This document shows, piece after piece, positions 51,884-62,299 of a stretch of 64,000 bases of DNA. Within the stretch, counting starts at the first letter, position 1; every line of letters begins with the position of its first letter. Source of the DNA: JARYGU01 sp033795365 (GTDB taxonomy: Bacteria > Pseudomonadota > Alphaproteobacteria > Rhizobiales > Rhizobiaceae); NCBI GenBank assembly GCA_033795365.1, contig JARYGU010000014.1, positions 1 to 64,000 of the forward strand, given 5' to 3'. The notes beneath the pieces were generated by a model. That model was not told the origin of the DNA. It ran no database searches and worked only from the letters and a program-made list of their open reading frames with translations. The position numbers were made by a program, and so were the translations under genes.

Positions 51884-52335
51884 GATCTCTCTATCTAGAA
51901 CCCGGTCGCCGGCGGCTGTCAATGAAGCAGCGGGAATTTTCATTTTATGTCCGGATGGAACCGGAACGATGCTGGGGCGTTTCCAGTCTGGACGTGCTCC
52001 GTTCAGGCGGTCGCACAGTTTACCAAATCGTGAAGCGGGGCTTCCTCTTGATCTTCATCTTATTGCAACTCTCATTCAATGCGGCTAAAAAATGCCGCTT
52101 TCATGCACCACGCGGCAATGATGCCAATTTACGTGTCGCCTGAACCATTTGCGATCCGAATGCAGGATCGTGCCCTTTCGCTCTCATGCCTCCGAAGGAA
52201 ACGGCAGCGCGAAGGACATGACCTCACGGACGTGGTGGCTCACCGCGAAACATCGGCAATGTTTGCCTGACAGAGGCTGCCACGGCCTTACGGCCGCCGG
52301 ATCCCTTTAACACCCGTCGGATTTAGAACCAGCAC

Positions 52336-55300
52336 ATGCTTCACAACAGACCGCAAGCTTCCTCGCGGGACGCAGATTCCAAGCAGATCGACTACAACGA
52401 TTCGATCAGGTCCACCTATCTGACGCTGGAGGAGCTGAGCAATCGGGGCGAGGAGCTTGCCCGTAACGGTGCCTCCGAACTGCCGGGCTTCATGTCGTTC
52501 GACTTCCGGGCCCGTCACCGGGAGAACGAAAAGGAGATCTTCCGGGTCTATCAGACGACCGCCCGCGACGTCGAAGCCGGCGCGACGATCACGCCGGCTG
52601 CAGAGTGGCTTCTCGACAACTATTATATCGTCGAAGAAGCGATCCAGGAGGTCCGGCGGGATTTCCCGCGCCGGTTCTATCGCCAGCTCCCCACCATGTT
52701 CGTCGGCGAGATCGTCGTTCCGCGCACGCTTGCGCTCGCCTGGCTTTACGCCGCCCATACCCATAGCAGCGTCTCCCGGGAGAGCCTGACGGCGATCGTC
52801 GAGGGTTACCAGACGATCGAGCCTTTGAAGATCGGTGAGTTGTGGGCCTTGCCTTCCCTTACCCGCTTCGTGCTGATCGAAAATCTGCGCCGGATCGCGA
52901 TCCGCGTCGATCGCTCCCGCAATATGCGCCGCAAGGCGAACGAAGTTGCCGACGAACTGATCCGGCTCAATGATCCGGAGAAATGCGTCGGGCTGCTGCG
53001 TGAAATCGAGCCGCTGGTCAGCGACAACACCTTCGTCACCCAGCTTCTCTACCGTCTGCGCGACGGTCTCCAGACATCGGGCGCCGCCATCAACTGGCTG
53101 GAAAAGCAGATCGAAAGCCGCGGCAGCGATCTGGAAGAGCTTTTGGTCGCAGAGAACAACCGGCTCGCTTCCGGCAATGCCACGATGAGCAACATCATTC
53201 GCGGTCTGCGGGCGATCGACGATACGGAGTGGCCGGTCTGGGTGGAGAGCGTCAGCCGCCTCGACGCGGCGCTGCGCGAAGGCTCGGACTATACGGAACT
53301 GGATTTCAGCTCGCGCAACCAGTACCGCGACACGATCGAAAAGCTTGCGCGCCGCTCCGGCGCAAGCGAGCTCGAGGTAACCGAACTGGCGATAGCCATG
53401 ACGGCCGAAGATGCCAGGGCCGGCAATGTTTCCGGCGCGCACGAGGCGAATGTCGGCGCTTTCCTGGTCGGCAAGAAGCGCAGGGAGCTGGAGGAGCGGA
53501 TAGGATACCGGCCTTCGGTTGCGCAGCACATCGTCCGCTTCTGCGAACGGCTCGGCTGGCTGGCGGTCGCGGGTCCCGTGGTCCTGCTGACATTGATGGC
53601 AATGATCGCCGTCTACCTGTTCCTGGGCGCCCTCGACATACCGAACGGCGCGCGGATCATCATGCTCGTACTCTTCGCCCTGCCTGCATCAGAGGGCGCC
53701 GTTGGCCTTTTCAACACGCTCGTCACCTTCTTCGTCACGCCGACGAGCCTGGTCGGATACGAATTCCGCAACGGCATTCCCAAGGAAGCCCGCACGCTCG
53801 TCGTGGTGCCGTGTCTTATCGGCAATCGGGATCATGTCGACGAGCTCGTCCGCAATCTCGAAGTCCACTATCTCGCCAATCCGCGCGGCGCGATCTCTTT
53901 CGCCCTGCTCAGCGACTGGCAGGACAGCAAGGTCGAGGAAACCCATGAGGACCTGGAAGTCCTGGAATATGCGAAACGCGAGATTGCCACGCTCAATGCC
54001 CGCTACGCTCACGACGGAGGCACGCGCTTCTACCTCCTGCACCGCCGGCGCCTGTTCAATCCTTCCGAAGGCGCCTGGATGGGCTGGGAGCGAAAGCGCG
54101 GCAAACTGCACGAGCTGAACCTTCTCCTGCGCGGCGACGGCGACACGAGCTTCCTTCCGGGTGCCAATATCGTTCCGCAAGGCGTGCAGTATGTCATGAC
54201 GCTCGATTCCGATACGCGCCTGATGCGCGACGCGGTGACGAAGCTCGTCGGCAAGCTCTACCACCCGATCAACCGGCCCCTGGTCGATGCGGAGACGCAG
54301 CAGGTTGTCGCCGGATACAGCATTCTCCAGCCCCGCGTGACGCCGTCGCTTACGACTGGCAGCGAAGCGTCGACATTCCAGCGGATATTCTCCGCAAACC
54401 GGGGCATCGACCCTTACGTCTTCACCGTCTCGGACGTCTACCAGGATCTCGTGGGCGACGGCACCTTTACCGGCAAGGGGCTTTACCATGTCGACGCATT
54501 CGAATCGGCGCTGAAAGGCCGCGTCGAGGAGAATGCCGTTCTCAGTCACGATTTGCTCGAAGGTTCCATGGCGCGCTGCGCGCTGGTGACCGACATCGAG
54601 CTGGTCGAGGATTTTCCGACCCGCTACGAAGTTGAGACCTCGCGCCAGCATCGCTGGGCGCGAGGCGACTGGCAGCTCCTTCCCTATATCTTCGGGCCCT
54701 CGAGCGGAGTTTCCATGCTCGGCCGATGGAAGATGTACGACAATCTCCGCCGCACGCTTATCCCTGTCGGCTGGCTCGTCGCGTCGGTCATGGGCTGGTA
54801 CTATATGGAGCCCTGGCAGGCGCTGATCTGGCAGATCGTGCTGATCTTCCTGCTCTTCGTGGCGCCCACGCTTTCGCTCGTTTCCAGCCTGATGCCGAGA
54901 AGAAGCGACATCGTCGCCCGCGCCCATGTTCATTCGGTACTTTCCGAGATCCGCGCCGCCAATGCCCAGGTCGCCCTGCGCATCGTCTTCATCGCGCACT
55001 CCGCGGCATTGATGGCCGACGCCATCATCCGCTCGCTCTACCGGCTGCTCGTCAGCCGCAAGCACATGCTCGAATGGCGCACCGCCGCACAGGTGCACAG
55101 CTCGGCCGGGGGCGACATCCGGAGCTATTACCGTTCCATGTGGCAGGCGCCGGCGCTTGCCGCGGTTTCCGTCGCGCTAGCGGCCGTCTCGAAGACCGGC
55201 CTGCCCTTCATCGGCGTTCCGTTTGCGCTCGTATGGGCGCTCTCGCCCGCCATCGCCTGGTATGTCAGCCAGTCCGCCGAGACGGAAGACAAGCTCTTCG

Positions 55301-58300
55301 TCCCCGAAGACGTGGTCGCGGACCTGCGCAAGATCGCGCGGCGGACATGGCGCTATTTCGAGGAATTCGTCAACGCCGAACAGCATTACCTGCCGCCGGA
55401 CAATTTCCAGGAAACCCCGCATCCCGTGCTTGCCGAGCGCACCTCGCCGACGAATATCGGCGTCTACCTGCTTTCGGTCATCTCGGCGCGCGATTTCGGC
55501 TGGATCGGTTTCGAAGAAACGATCCGCAGGCTGGAACAGACGATCGATACCGTGGACGGTATGCCGAAATATCGCGGCCACCTCTACAACTGGTATCGCA
55601 CCAATACGCTTGAAACGCTCGGGCCGCGGTACGTTTCGGCGGTCGACAGCGGCAATCTGGCCGGTCACTTGATCGCCGTCTCGTCCATGTGCCGGGAATG
55701 GGCTGAAGCGCCGTCAGCGCATTTGCAGGGAAGCCTCGACGGCATCGGCGACGTCGTCTCCATCCTCGCCGAAACGCTGGCCGAGCTTCCGGACGACCGC
55801 AAGACGGTGCGGCCGCTCCGCCGCCTTATCGAGGAGCGGATAGCCGGCTTCCAAAATGCCCTTGCCGCCGTCAAGCGTGAGCAGGAATTCGCGTCTATCC
55901 GGGTCATCAACCTTGCGGTGCTCGCCCGTGATGCGAGCAAGCTCATCACCAATCTCGATCATGAGCTGAAGAGCTCCGAAAGCGCTGAGCTTGCGAAATG
56001 GGCGGCCGCGCTGGTCGCGACCTGCGAGGCGCATATCGCCGACAGCGTGTTCGATCTCAGTAGCATCGAGCCGCTTCGCGAGCGCCTCGTCAAGCTGCGC
56101 GATCGTACGCGCAACATCGCCTTCTCCATGGATTTCGGCTTCCTCTTCCGTCCGGAGCGACGCCTGCTTTCCATCGGCTATCGCGTGGAAAGCGGCGAGC
56201 TGGACGAATCCTGCTACGACCTGCTGGCGTCCGAAGCTCGGCTGACCAGCCTCTTTGCGATCGCCAAAGGCGATCTGCCGACCGAGCACTGGTACAAGCT
56301 CGGCCGGCCGATCGTGCCGATCGGCTCGATTGGTGCGCTCGTCTCCTGGTCGGGCTCGATGTTCGAATATCTGATGCCGCCGCTCGTCATGCAGGAACGG
56401 CAGGGAGGCATCCTGAACCAGACCAACAATCTGGTGGTCAAGGAACAGATGAACCATGGCCGCCGGCTGGGCACGCCTTGGGGCATCTCGGAGGCTGCGT
56501 TCAATGCGCGCGACCACGAGCTGACCTATCAGTATACGAATTTCGGCGTGCCGACGCTCGGTTTGAAGCGCGGCCTCGGGCAGAATGCCGTCATCGCGCC
56601 CTACGCATCGCTGCTTGCGACGCAATATGCGCCGAAGGCGGCGCTCGAAAACCTCAACCACCTGCGCAAACTCGGCGCACTTGGCGTCTACGGCTTCCAC
56701 GACGCTGTCGATTTCACGCCGACGCGCGTTCCCGAAGGCAAGACCTGCGCCGTGGTGCGCAACTACATGGCGCACCACCATGGCATGTCGATCGCCGCCG
56801 TGGCCAACGTGGCTTTCGACGGCCGACTGCGCGAACTCTTCCACGCCGATCCGGTGATCGAGGCCGCCGAGCTTCTGCTGCAGGAAAAGGCGCCGCGCGA
56901 CATTCCGATCATCAACGCGAAACGCGAGCCGGAGACGGTCGGCAGCACGCAGGCGGACCTGCTTCGTCCCGAGGTCCGCAAGATCAAGGATCCGGCAAAC
57001 AAGGACCGCCAGACGGTCTTCCTGTCCAACGGCCATTATTCGGTCATGCTGACCGCGACCGGTTCGGGCTATTCGCGCTGGAACGGCCAGTCCGTTTCGC
57101 GTTGGAAACCGGACCCGACGGAGGACCGCTGGGGCACCTTCATCTTCCTGCGCGACACGGCAACGGGCGAATGGTGGTCGGCGACCGCCGAGCCGAAGCG
57201 CGCCGAAGGCGAGGAGACAAGGACCGAATTCGGCGACGACCGTGCGGAATTCGCCAAGACGGTGGGCACCCTGACCAGCGAGGTCGAATGCATCGTTACC
57301 ACGGAACACGATGCGGAGGGGCGCCGCGTGACGCTTCTCAACACCGGGTCAGAGGACCGCTTCATCGAGGTGACCTCCTATATGGAGCCGGTGATCACCA
57401 CGGATGACACCGACAGTGCCCATCCGCTTTTCTCCAAGATGTTCATCCGCACGGAGATCGACGAGCGCGGCGATGCGATCCGGGCCGAGCGCACCAAGCG
57501 CAGCCCGAACGAGCCGGATATGTGCATCGCGCATCTGATCGTGGATAATTCCGGCACTGCGCGCCGCACCGAGGTGGAGACGGATCGCCGCAACTTCATC
57601 GGCCGCGGCCGCACGATTTCGACCGCCGCGGCTTTCGATCCGGGCGCGCAGCTTTCCGGCAAGGACGGCTTCACGCTGGATCCGGTCATGTCGCTGAGGC
57701 GTGTGGTTCGGGTTCCCGCCGGCAAGAAGGTCAAGATCATCTTCTGGACGATCGCCGCCCCGAACCGGGCGGAGGTCGACCGCGCCATCGACCGGTATCG
57801 CCACCCCGACAGCTTCCACCAGGAACTGATCCAGGCCTGGGCCCGTTCCCAGGTCCACCTGCGCCATATCGGCGTCAACTCCCAGGAGGCCGCAGCCTTC
57901 CAGACGCTCGGGCGCTACCTGATCTATCCCGACATGCATCTGCGCGCCGAGGCAGGTACGGTCCAGTCTGGCCTTGCCTCGCAGGCGGCGCTCTGGCCGC
58001 TGTCGATCTCCGGCGATTTCCCGATCTTCGTCCTGCGAATCAATGACGAAATCGATCTCGAGATCGCCCGCCAGGCGCTTCGCGCGCAGGAGTATCTGCG
58101 CCATCGAGGCGTGGCCGCGGATCTCGTTATTCTCAACGAGCGGGCTTCTTCCTACGCGCAGGACATGCAGCACACGCTGGATCAGATGTGCGAGAACCTG
58201 CGCATGCGCGGGCAGTCCGACGGTTTGCGCCAGCATATCTTCGCAGTCCGGCGCGACCTGATGGAGCCCTCGACCTGGCATGCGCTCCTGGCGACCGCGC

Positions 58301-60828
58301 GCGCAGTCTTCCATGCACGCAACGGCGCGATTTCCGACCAGATCGCGCGTGCCGTCTCGCTGTTTGCCACACCTCGCCCGGGCGAAGAGAGCGGTCTCGT
58401 GCAGATCGCGCCGCTGCCGGCCGTTCGGTCCGGCTCCGAACCTGCCGAGATCGACGGAGGCGACCTCGCCTTCTGGAACGGCTATGGCGGCTTCAACGCC
58501 GAGCGGCGCGAATACGCGGTCAAGCTGCGCGGCGGCGAGGCCACCCCGCAGCCGTGGATCAACGTCATCTCGAACTCGAACTTCGGCTTCCATATCTCGG
58601 CTGAAGGCGGCGCCTATACCTGGAGCCGCAATTCGCGGGATTATCAGCTCACGCTCTGGACGAACGATCCGGTCATCAACCGGCCCGGCGAAGCGTTCTA
58701 CGTCAAGGACCTGGAAAGCGGAGCGGTGCTGACGCCGTTCGCGGCGCTGTCGCGCGACCGTTCCGTTCTCTTCGAAACCTGGCACGGTCTCGGCTATTCC
58801 GCCTTCCGCAGCTCCGCCGGCGGGATCGAGCTCGATCTCGTTCAGACGGTGGATCGGGAACATCCCGTCAAATATTCCCGCCTCTTCGTAACGAATACCG
58901 GGCAGAGCCGGCGCAAGCTTTCCGTCTATGGTTACGTGGAATGGCTGCTCGGCAACAATCCGGCGAAAACCGCGCCCTTCGTTCTGACGAGCATGGACGA
59001 GGAAAGCGGTGCGATCTTCGCCACCAATCCCTACAGCATCGACTATTCGGGACGGACGGCTTTCTTCGCATCGAGCGTGACGGCGTCCGGCTTCACGACC
59101 AACCGTCGGGAATTCATCGGCAGGGATGGCGATATCGTCACGCCCGCAGCGGTCGCCGATGGCCGGAAACTTTCGGGAACGACGGAGAGCGGGCTCGGCG
59201 ATCCCTGTGCGGCGCTCGCCGCCGACATCGAGCTCGAACCGGGCGAGAAGCGGGAAATTCTGTTCGTGCTCGGTGACACCGAAAGCGCGGAAGCATCGCG
59301 CATGCTTGCGGCGAAGGCAAAAGCCGCCGTCTTCGACACGGTCCTTGATGAGGTCCGCACCTTCTGGACGGACTTCACGAGCACGCTGCAGGTCGAGACG
59401 CCCGATCCGGCGCTCAACCAGATGGTCAATACGTGGCTTCCCTACCAGAGCCTCGGCTGCCGCATCATGGCGCGCTCGGCCTTCTATCAGGCGAGCGGAG
59501 CCTTTGGTTTCCGCGATCAGCTGCAGGATACGCTGGCCTTCCTGATTCACAGTCCGGACCTCGCCCGCCGGCAGATTCTCAATGCCGCCTCCCGCCAGTT
59601 CAACGACGGAGACGTGCAGCATTGGTGGTTGCCGGGAACGGGCGCGGGCGTCCGCACGATGATTTCCGACGACGTGGTGTGGCTTGCCTATGCGGTCGAG
59701 CAATATTGCCGCTCGACCGGAACGAAGGACATTCTCGACGAGCAGCTTGCCTTCATCGAAGGGCCGGCGCTTGCAGAGGGGCAGCACGATTCCTTCTTCA
59801 CCCCCGACCGCGGCGACGACGCAACGCTTTACGAACATTGCGCGCGCGCCCTCGACCTTGCCGTCCGAAGATCCGGCGAAAACGGCCTGCCGCTCATTCT
59901 CGGCGGTGACTGGAATGACGGCATGAACCGCGTCGGCGAACAGGGAAGGGGCACGAGCGTCTGGCTCGGCTGGTTCCTGGCCGGAACGCTCAGGGACTTC
60001 ATCCCCATCGCGCGCGAGCGCGGGGACGGCAAGCGCGCGGCTGCCTGGGAGCGGCATCTCGCCCGGCTGAAGACGGCGCTTGAAACGGCCGGCTGGGACG
60101 GCAGCTACTACCGCCGCGGCTATTTCGACGACGGCACGCCGCTCGGCTCCTCGCAAGGCGAGGAGTGCCGCATCGATTCCATTGCCCAGTCCTGGAGCGT
60201 GCTCTCGGGCGAGGGAGATGCGGAGCGCTCGCGTCTGGCGATGGATGCGGTGCTCACCGAGCTTGTCGACCGCGATGCAGGGATCATCCGCCTGTTCACG
60301 CCACCGCTTGCCTCGACGCCGCAGGACCCGGGCTATATCAAGGCCTATCCGCCGGGCGTGCGAGAGAATGGCGGCCAGTATACGCATGCCGCGACATGGG
60401 TCGTGCTGGCGCTCGCGGAGCAGGGAAGGGCGGACGATGCATGGAACTGCTTCTCCATGCTGAACCCGGTCAACCATGCGCTAGATCGCGAAAGCGCGGA
60501 CCATTACCGCGTCGAACCCTATGTGGTCGCCGCCGACATCTACGGCGAGGGCGCCCTCAAGGGCCGCGGCGGCTGGACCTGGTACACGGGCTCGGCAGGC
60601 TGGCTCTATCGCGTCGCGGTCGAGGGCATTCTCGGCCTCAGGAAGGAAGGCAACCGCCTTGTCGTCAAGCCGGCACTTCCGTCGTCGTGGCAGGGCTTCT
60701 CGGCCTCGCTCAAGATCGACGGCAGGGACTACAGGATTTCCGTCGAAGGAAACCGGCAGCAGGGTACGCAGGTCGTCCGGATCAACGACACGGTGCTGGA
60801 ACAACCCGAGGACGGCTATCCGATCTGA
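52336..60828 (+). CDS. ndvB: cyclic beta-1,2-glucan synthase
   Basis: Giant inner-membrane enzyme that initiates, elongates and cyclises periplasmic beta-1,2-glucans needed for osmoadaptation and host interaction. 2,830 residues, close to S. meliloti NdvB. N-terminal region, TM segments (about 405-475 and 805-860, 935-980), the GT84 domain with LDSDTRLM near 623 and QHRWARGDWQ near 770, a central glycoamylase-like region, and the C-terminal GH94 phosphorylase domain controlling chain length (FGFRDQLQDTLAF near 2394, GGDWNDGMNRVGEQ near 2525). Followed by a clear terminator. The ATG at 52336 lacks a strong ribosome-binding site. Confidence 0.97.
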   Translation: MLHNRPQASSRDADSKQIDYNDSIRSTYLTLEELSNRGEELARNGASELPGFMSFDFRARHRENEKEIFRVYQTTARDVEAGATITPAAEWLLDNYYIVEEAIQEVRRDFPRRFYRQLPTMFVGEIVVPRTLALAWLYAAHTHSSVSRESLTAIVEGYQTIEPLKIGELWALPSLTRFVLIENLRRIAIRVDRSRNMRRKANEVADELIRLNDPEKCVGLLREIEPLVSDNTFVTQLLYRLRDGLQTSGAAINWLEKQIESRGSDLEELLVAENNRLASGNATMSNIIRGLRAIDDTEWPVWVESVSRLDAALREGSDYTELDFSSRNQYRDTIEKLARRSGASELEVTELAIAMTAEDARAGNVSGAHEANVGAFLVGKKRRELEERIGYRPSVAQHIVRFCERLGWLAVAGPVVLLTLMAMIAVYLFLGALDIPNGARIIMLVLFALPASEGAVGLFNTLVTFFVTPTSLVGYEFRNGIPKEARTLVVVPCLIGNRDHVDELVRNLEVHYLANPRGAISFALLSDWQDSKVEETHEDLEVLEYAKREIATLNARYAHDGGTRFYLLHRRRLFNPSEGAWMGWERKRGKLHELNLLLRGDGDTSFLPGANIVPQGVQYVMTLDSDTRLMRDAVTKLVGKLYHPINRPLVDAETQQVVAGYSILQPRVTPSLTTGSEASTFQRIFSANRGIDPYVFTVSDVYQDLVGDGTFTGKGLYHVDAFESALKGRVEENAVLSHDLLEGSMARCALVTDIELVEDFPTRYEVETSRQHRWARGDWQLLPYIFGPSSGVSMLGRWKMYDNLRRTLIPVGWLVASVMGWYYMEPWQALIWQIVLIFLLFVAPTLSLVSSLMPRRSDIVARAHVHSVLSEIRAANAQVALRIVFIAHSAALMADAIIRSLYRLLVSRKHMLEWRTAAQVHSSAGGDIRSYYRSMWQAPALAAVSVALAAVSKTGLPFIGVPFALVWALSPAIAWYVSQSAETEDKLFVPEDVVADLRKIARRTWRYFEEFVNAEQHYLPPDNFQETPHPVLAERTSPTNIGVYLLSVISARDFGWIGFEETIRRLEQTIDTVDGMPKYRGHLYNWYRTNTLETLGPRYVSAVDSGNLAGHLIAVSSMCREWAEAPSAHLQGSLDGIGDVVSILAETLAELPDDRKTVRPLRRLIEERIAGFQNALAAVKREQEFASIRVINLAVLARDASKLITNLDHELKSSESAELAKWAAALVATCEAHIADSVFDLSSIEPLRERLVKLRDRTRNIAFSMDFGFLFRPERRLLSIGYRVESGELDESCYDLLASEARLTSLFAIAKGDLPTEHWYKLGRPIVPIGSIGALVSWSGSMFEYLMPPLVMQERQGGILNQTNNLVVKEQMNHGRRLGTPWGISEAAFNARDHELTYQYTNFGVPTLGLKRGLGQNAVIAPYASLLATQYAPKAALENLNHLRKLGALGVYGFHDAVDFTPTRVPEGKTCAVVRNYMAHHHGMSIAAVANVAFDGRLRELFHADPVIEAAELLLQEKAPRDIPIINAKREPETVGSTQADLLRPEVRKIKDPANKDRQTVFLSNGHYSVMLTATGSGYSRWNGQSVSRWKPDPTEDRWGTFIFLRDTATGEWWSATAEPKRAEGEETRTEFGDDRAEFAKTVGTLTSEVECIVTTEHDAEGRRVTLLNTGSEDRFIEVTSYMEPVITTDDTDSAHPLFSKMFIRTEIDERGDAIRAERTKRSPNEPDMCIAHLIVDNSGTARRTEVETDRRNFIGRGRTISTAAAFDPGAQLSGKDGFTLDPVMSLRRVVRVPAGKKVKIIFWTIAAPNRAEVDRAIDRYRHPDSFHQELIQAWARSQVHLRHIGVNSQEAAAFQTLGRYLIYPDMHLRAEAGTVQSGLASQAALWPLSISGDFPIFVLRINDEIDLEIARQALRAQEYLRHRGVAADLVILNERASSYAQDMQHTLDQMCENLRMRGQSDGLRQHIFAVRRDLMEPSTWHALLATARAVFHARNGAISDQIARAVSLFATPRPGEESGLVQIAPLPAVRSGSEPAEIDGGDLAFWNGYGGFNAERREYAVKLRGGEATPQPWINVISNSNFGFHISAEGGAYTWSRNSRDYQLTLWTNDPVINRPGEAFYVKDLESGAVLTPFAALSRDRSVLFETWHGLGYSAFRSSAGGIELDLVQTVDREHPVKYSRLFVTNTGQSRRKLSVYGYVEWLLGNNPAKTAPFVLTSMDEESGAIFATNPYSIDYSGRTAFFASSVTASGFTTNRREFIGRDGDIVTPAAVADGRKLSGTTESGLGDPCAALAADIELEPGEKREILFVLGDTESAEASRMLAAKAKAAVFDTVLDEVRTFWTDFTSTLQVETPDPALNQMVNTWLPYQSLGCRIMARSAFYQASGAFGFRDQLQDTLAFLIHSPDLARRQILNAASRQFNDGDVQHWWLPGTGAGVRTMISDDVVWLAYAVEQYCRSTGTKDILDEQLAFIEGPALAEGQHDSFFTPDRGDDATLYEHCARALDLAVRRSGENGLPLILGGDWNDGMNRVGEQGRGTSVWLGWFLAGTLRDFIPIARERGDGKRAAAWERHLARLKTALETAGWDGSYYRRGYFDDGTPLGSSQGEECRIDSIAQSWSVLSGEGDAERSRLAMDAVLTELVDRDAGIIRLFTPPLASTPQDPGYIKAYPPGVRENGGQYTHAATWVVLALAEQGRADDAWNCFSMLNPVNHALDRESADHYRVEPYVVAADIYGEGALKGRGGWTWYTGSAGWLYRVAVEGILGLRKEGNRLVVKPALPSSWQGFSASLKIDGRDYRISVEGNRQQGTQVVRINDTVLEQPEDGYPI

Positions 60829-60860
60829 CGCGGCAGGCTTTCCCGCAAGAACCATGCTTC

Positions 60861-60888
60861 GGCCCGGACCACGCGTCCGGGCCTTTTT
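60861..60888 (+). terminator. terminator of ndvB
   Basis: GGCCCGGAC (60861-60869) pairs perfectly with GTCCGGGCC (60875-60883), 5-base loop, then TTTTT to 60888; 33 bases after the ndvB stop. Confidence 0.92.
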
Positions 60889-61061
60889 GTACCGGCCACG
60901 GCCATACACCAGGTTTCGCATCCCACCCTCGGCGCCTCTCCCGCCGAGCCCTTCTGCCCTCCCGCGCGCATAATTCTTTCGCGGAAATGATTTTCCTTGC
61001 AGGTAAGTTGCGCTATGAAGCCCGCGAAACTCTTCCCACCTTCCGCGACAAGGAATTTTCC

Positions 61062-62174
61062 ATGACAGCGCGCAATCTCTTTCTTCTGCCGGGCGACGGC
61101 ATCGGTCCCGAAGCCATGGCGGAAGTCCGCAAGATCATCGCCTTTATGAATGCCGAGATGGCTGCCGGTTTCGTGACGGACGAAGGCCTCGTCGGCGGCT
61201 CGGCCTACGATGCCCACGGCGCCGCGATTTCGGCAGGGGACATGGAGAAGGCGCTTGCGGCCGATGCCGTGCTGTTCGGCGCCGTCGGCGGGCCGAAATG
61301 GGACGCCGTTGCCTATGAGGTGCGGCCGGAAGCCGGGCTGTTGCGCCTGCGCAAGGACCTGCAGCTCTTCGCAAACCTGCGCCCGGCGATCTGCTATCCG
61401 GCGCTGGCCAGCGCCTCCTCCCTGAAACCCGAGCTCGTCGAAGGCCTCGATATCCTCATCGTGCGCGAGCTGACGGGCGGCGTCTATTTCGGCGAGCCGA
61501 AGGAGATCATCGACCTCGGCAACGGACAGAAGCGCGGCATCGATACGCAGGTCTACGACACCTACGAGATCGAGCGCATCGCCGGCGTTGCCTTCGAGCT
61601 GGCCCGCACGCGTACAAACCGCGTCTGCTCGATGGAAAAGCGCAATGTGATGAAGTCCGGCGTACTCTGGAACCAGGTCGTGACCGAAACCCACAAGCGC
61701 GCCTATTCCGACGTTCAGCTCGAGCACATGCTGGCCGATGCCGGGGGCATGCAGCTCGTGCGCCAGCCGAAGCAGTTCGATGTCATCGTTACCGACAACC
61801 TTTTCGGCGACATGCTTTCCGACGTGGCTGCCATGCTGACCGGCTCGCTCGGCATGTTGCCGTCGGCCTCGCTCGGCGCGCCGGATGTGAAGACCGGCAA
61901 GCGCAAGGCGCTTTACGAGCCCGTGCACGGTTCGGCGCCGGACATCGCCGGCAAGGGCATCGCCAATCCGATCGCCATGATCGCCTCCTTTGCCATGTGC
62001 CTGCGCTACTCCTTCAACATGGTCAAGGAAGCCGACAGTCTGGAGAAGGCCATTTCCGTTGTGCTCGACAAGGGCATCCGCACTGGCGACATCATGGCCG
62101 AGGGCTGCAGGCAGGTCGGCACCGCCGAGATGGGCGATGCGATCCTCGCCGAGTTCAAAGCGCTTTCCGCCTGA
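61062..62174 (+). CDS. leuB: 3-isopropylmalate dehydrogenase
   Basis: NAD-dependent oxidative decarboxylation of 3-isopropylmalate in leucine synthesis. 370 residues: FLLPGDGIGPEAMAEVRKI, LRLRKDLQLFANLRPA, RELTGGVYFGEP, VTDNLFGDMLSDVAAML and the NAD-site EPVHGSAPDIAGKGIANP. AAGGA precedes the ATG at 61062. The open frame reaches far upstream under ndvB, which is spurious. Own terminator downstream. Confidence 0.98.
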   Translation: MTARNLFLLPGDGIGPEAMAEVRKIIAFMNAEMAAGFVTDEGLVGGSAYDAHGAAISAGDMEKALAADAVLFGAVGGPKWDAVAYEVRPEAGLLRLRKDLQLFANLRPAICYPALASASSLKPELVEGLDILIVRELTGGVYFGEPKEIIDLGNGQKRGIDTQVYDTYEIERIAGVAFELARTRTNRVCSMEKRNVMKSGVLWNQVVTETHKRAYSDVQLEHMLADAGGMQLVRQPKQFDVIVTDNLFGDMLSDVAAMLTGSLGMLPSASLGAPDVKTGKRKALYEPVHGSAPDIAGKGIANPIAMIASFAMCLRYSFNMVKEADSLEKAISVVLDKGIRTGDIMAEGCRQVGTAEMGDAILAEFKALSA

Positions 62175-62201
62175 ACCTTCGCGGAGTTGATACTTTTTGC
62201 A

Positions 62202-62231
62202 CGCCTCCGGATGTCTTCCGGGGGCGTTTTT
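62202..62231 (+). terminator. terminator of leuB
   Basis: CGCCTCCGG (62202-62210) pairs with CCGGGGGCG (62218-62226, one G-T), then TTTTT; 27 bases after the leuB stop. Confidence 0.88.
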
Positions 62232-62299
62232 GTTCCGCTCCCTTGAAAATCACGCAGCTGCGAACACATGGTCAGGGCCTTCGCATGAAAGAGGACCCA

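Larger units (their letters stand above)
51579..52335. other. 757-bp region between the 71-aa ORF and ndvB
   Basis: Holds the minus-strand cobalamin riboswitch with its expression platform (51583-51883) and, beyond 51900, the plus-strand ndvB promoter region. The latter includes an AT-rich stretch (52050-52080) and a short hairpin, GCGGC-TAAAAAAT-GCCGC at 52081-52098. Short plus-strand frames at 51922-52143 and nearby look non-coding. Confidence 0.55.

Noticed and set aside
51922..52143. 73-codon plus-strand frame before ndvB
   Set aside because: Starts near the riboswitch 5' end and reads through the AT-rich promoter region; no protein character beyond a chance hydrophobic run.
57349..60477. 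1,042-codon open frame antisense to ndvB
   Set aside because: Coding shadow of the GH94 half of ndvB; no start signal and no protein-like motifs.
60165..61061. N-terminal extension of leuB into ndvB
   Set aside because: The extra residues are a frame shadow of ndvB; LeuB family similarity and a ribosome-binding site start at 61062.
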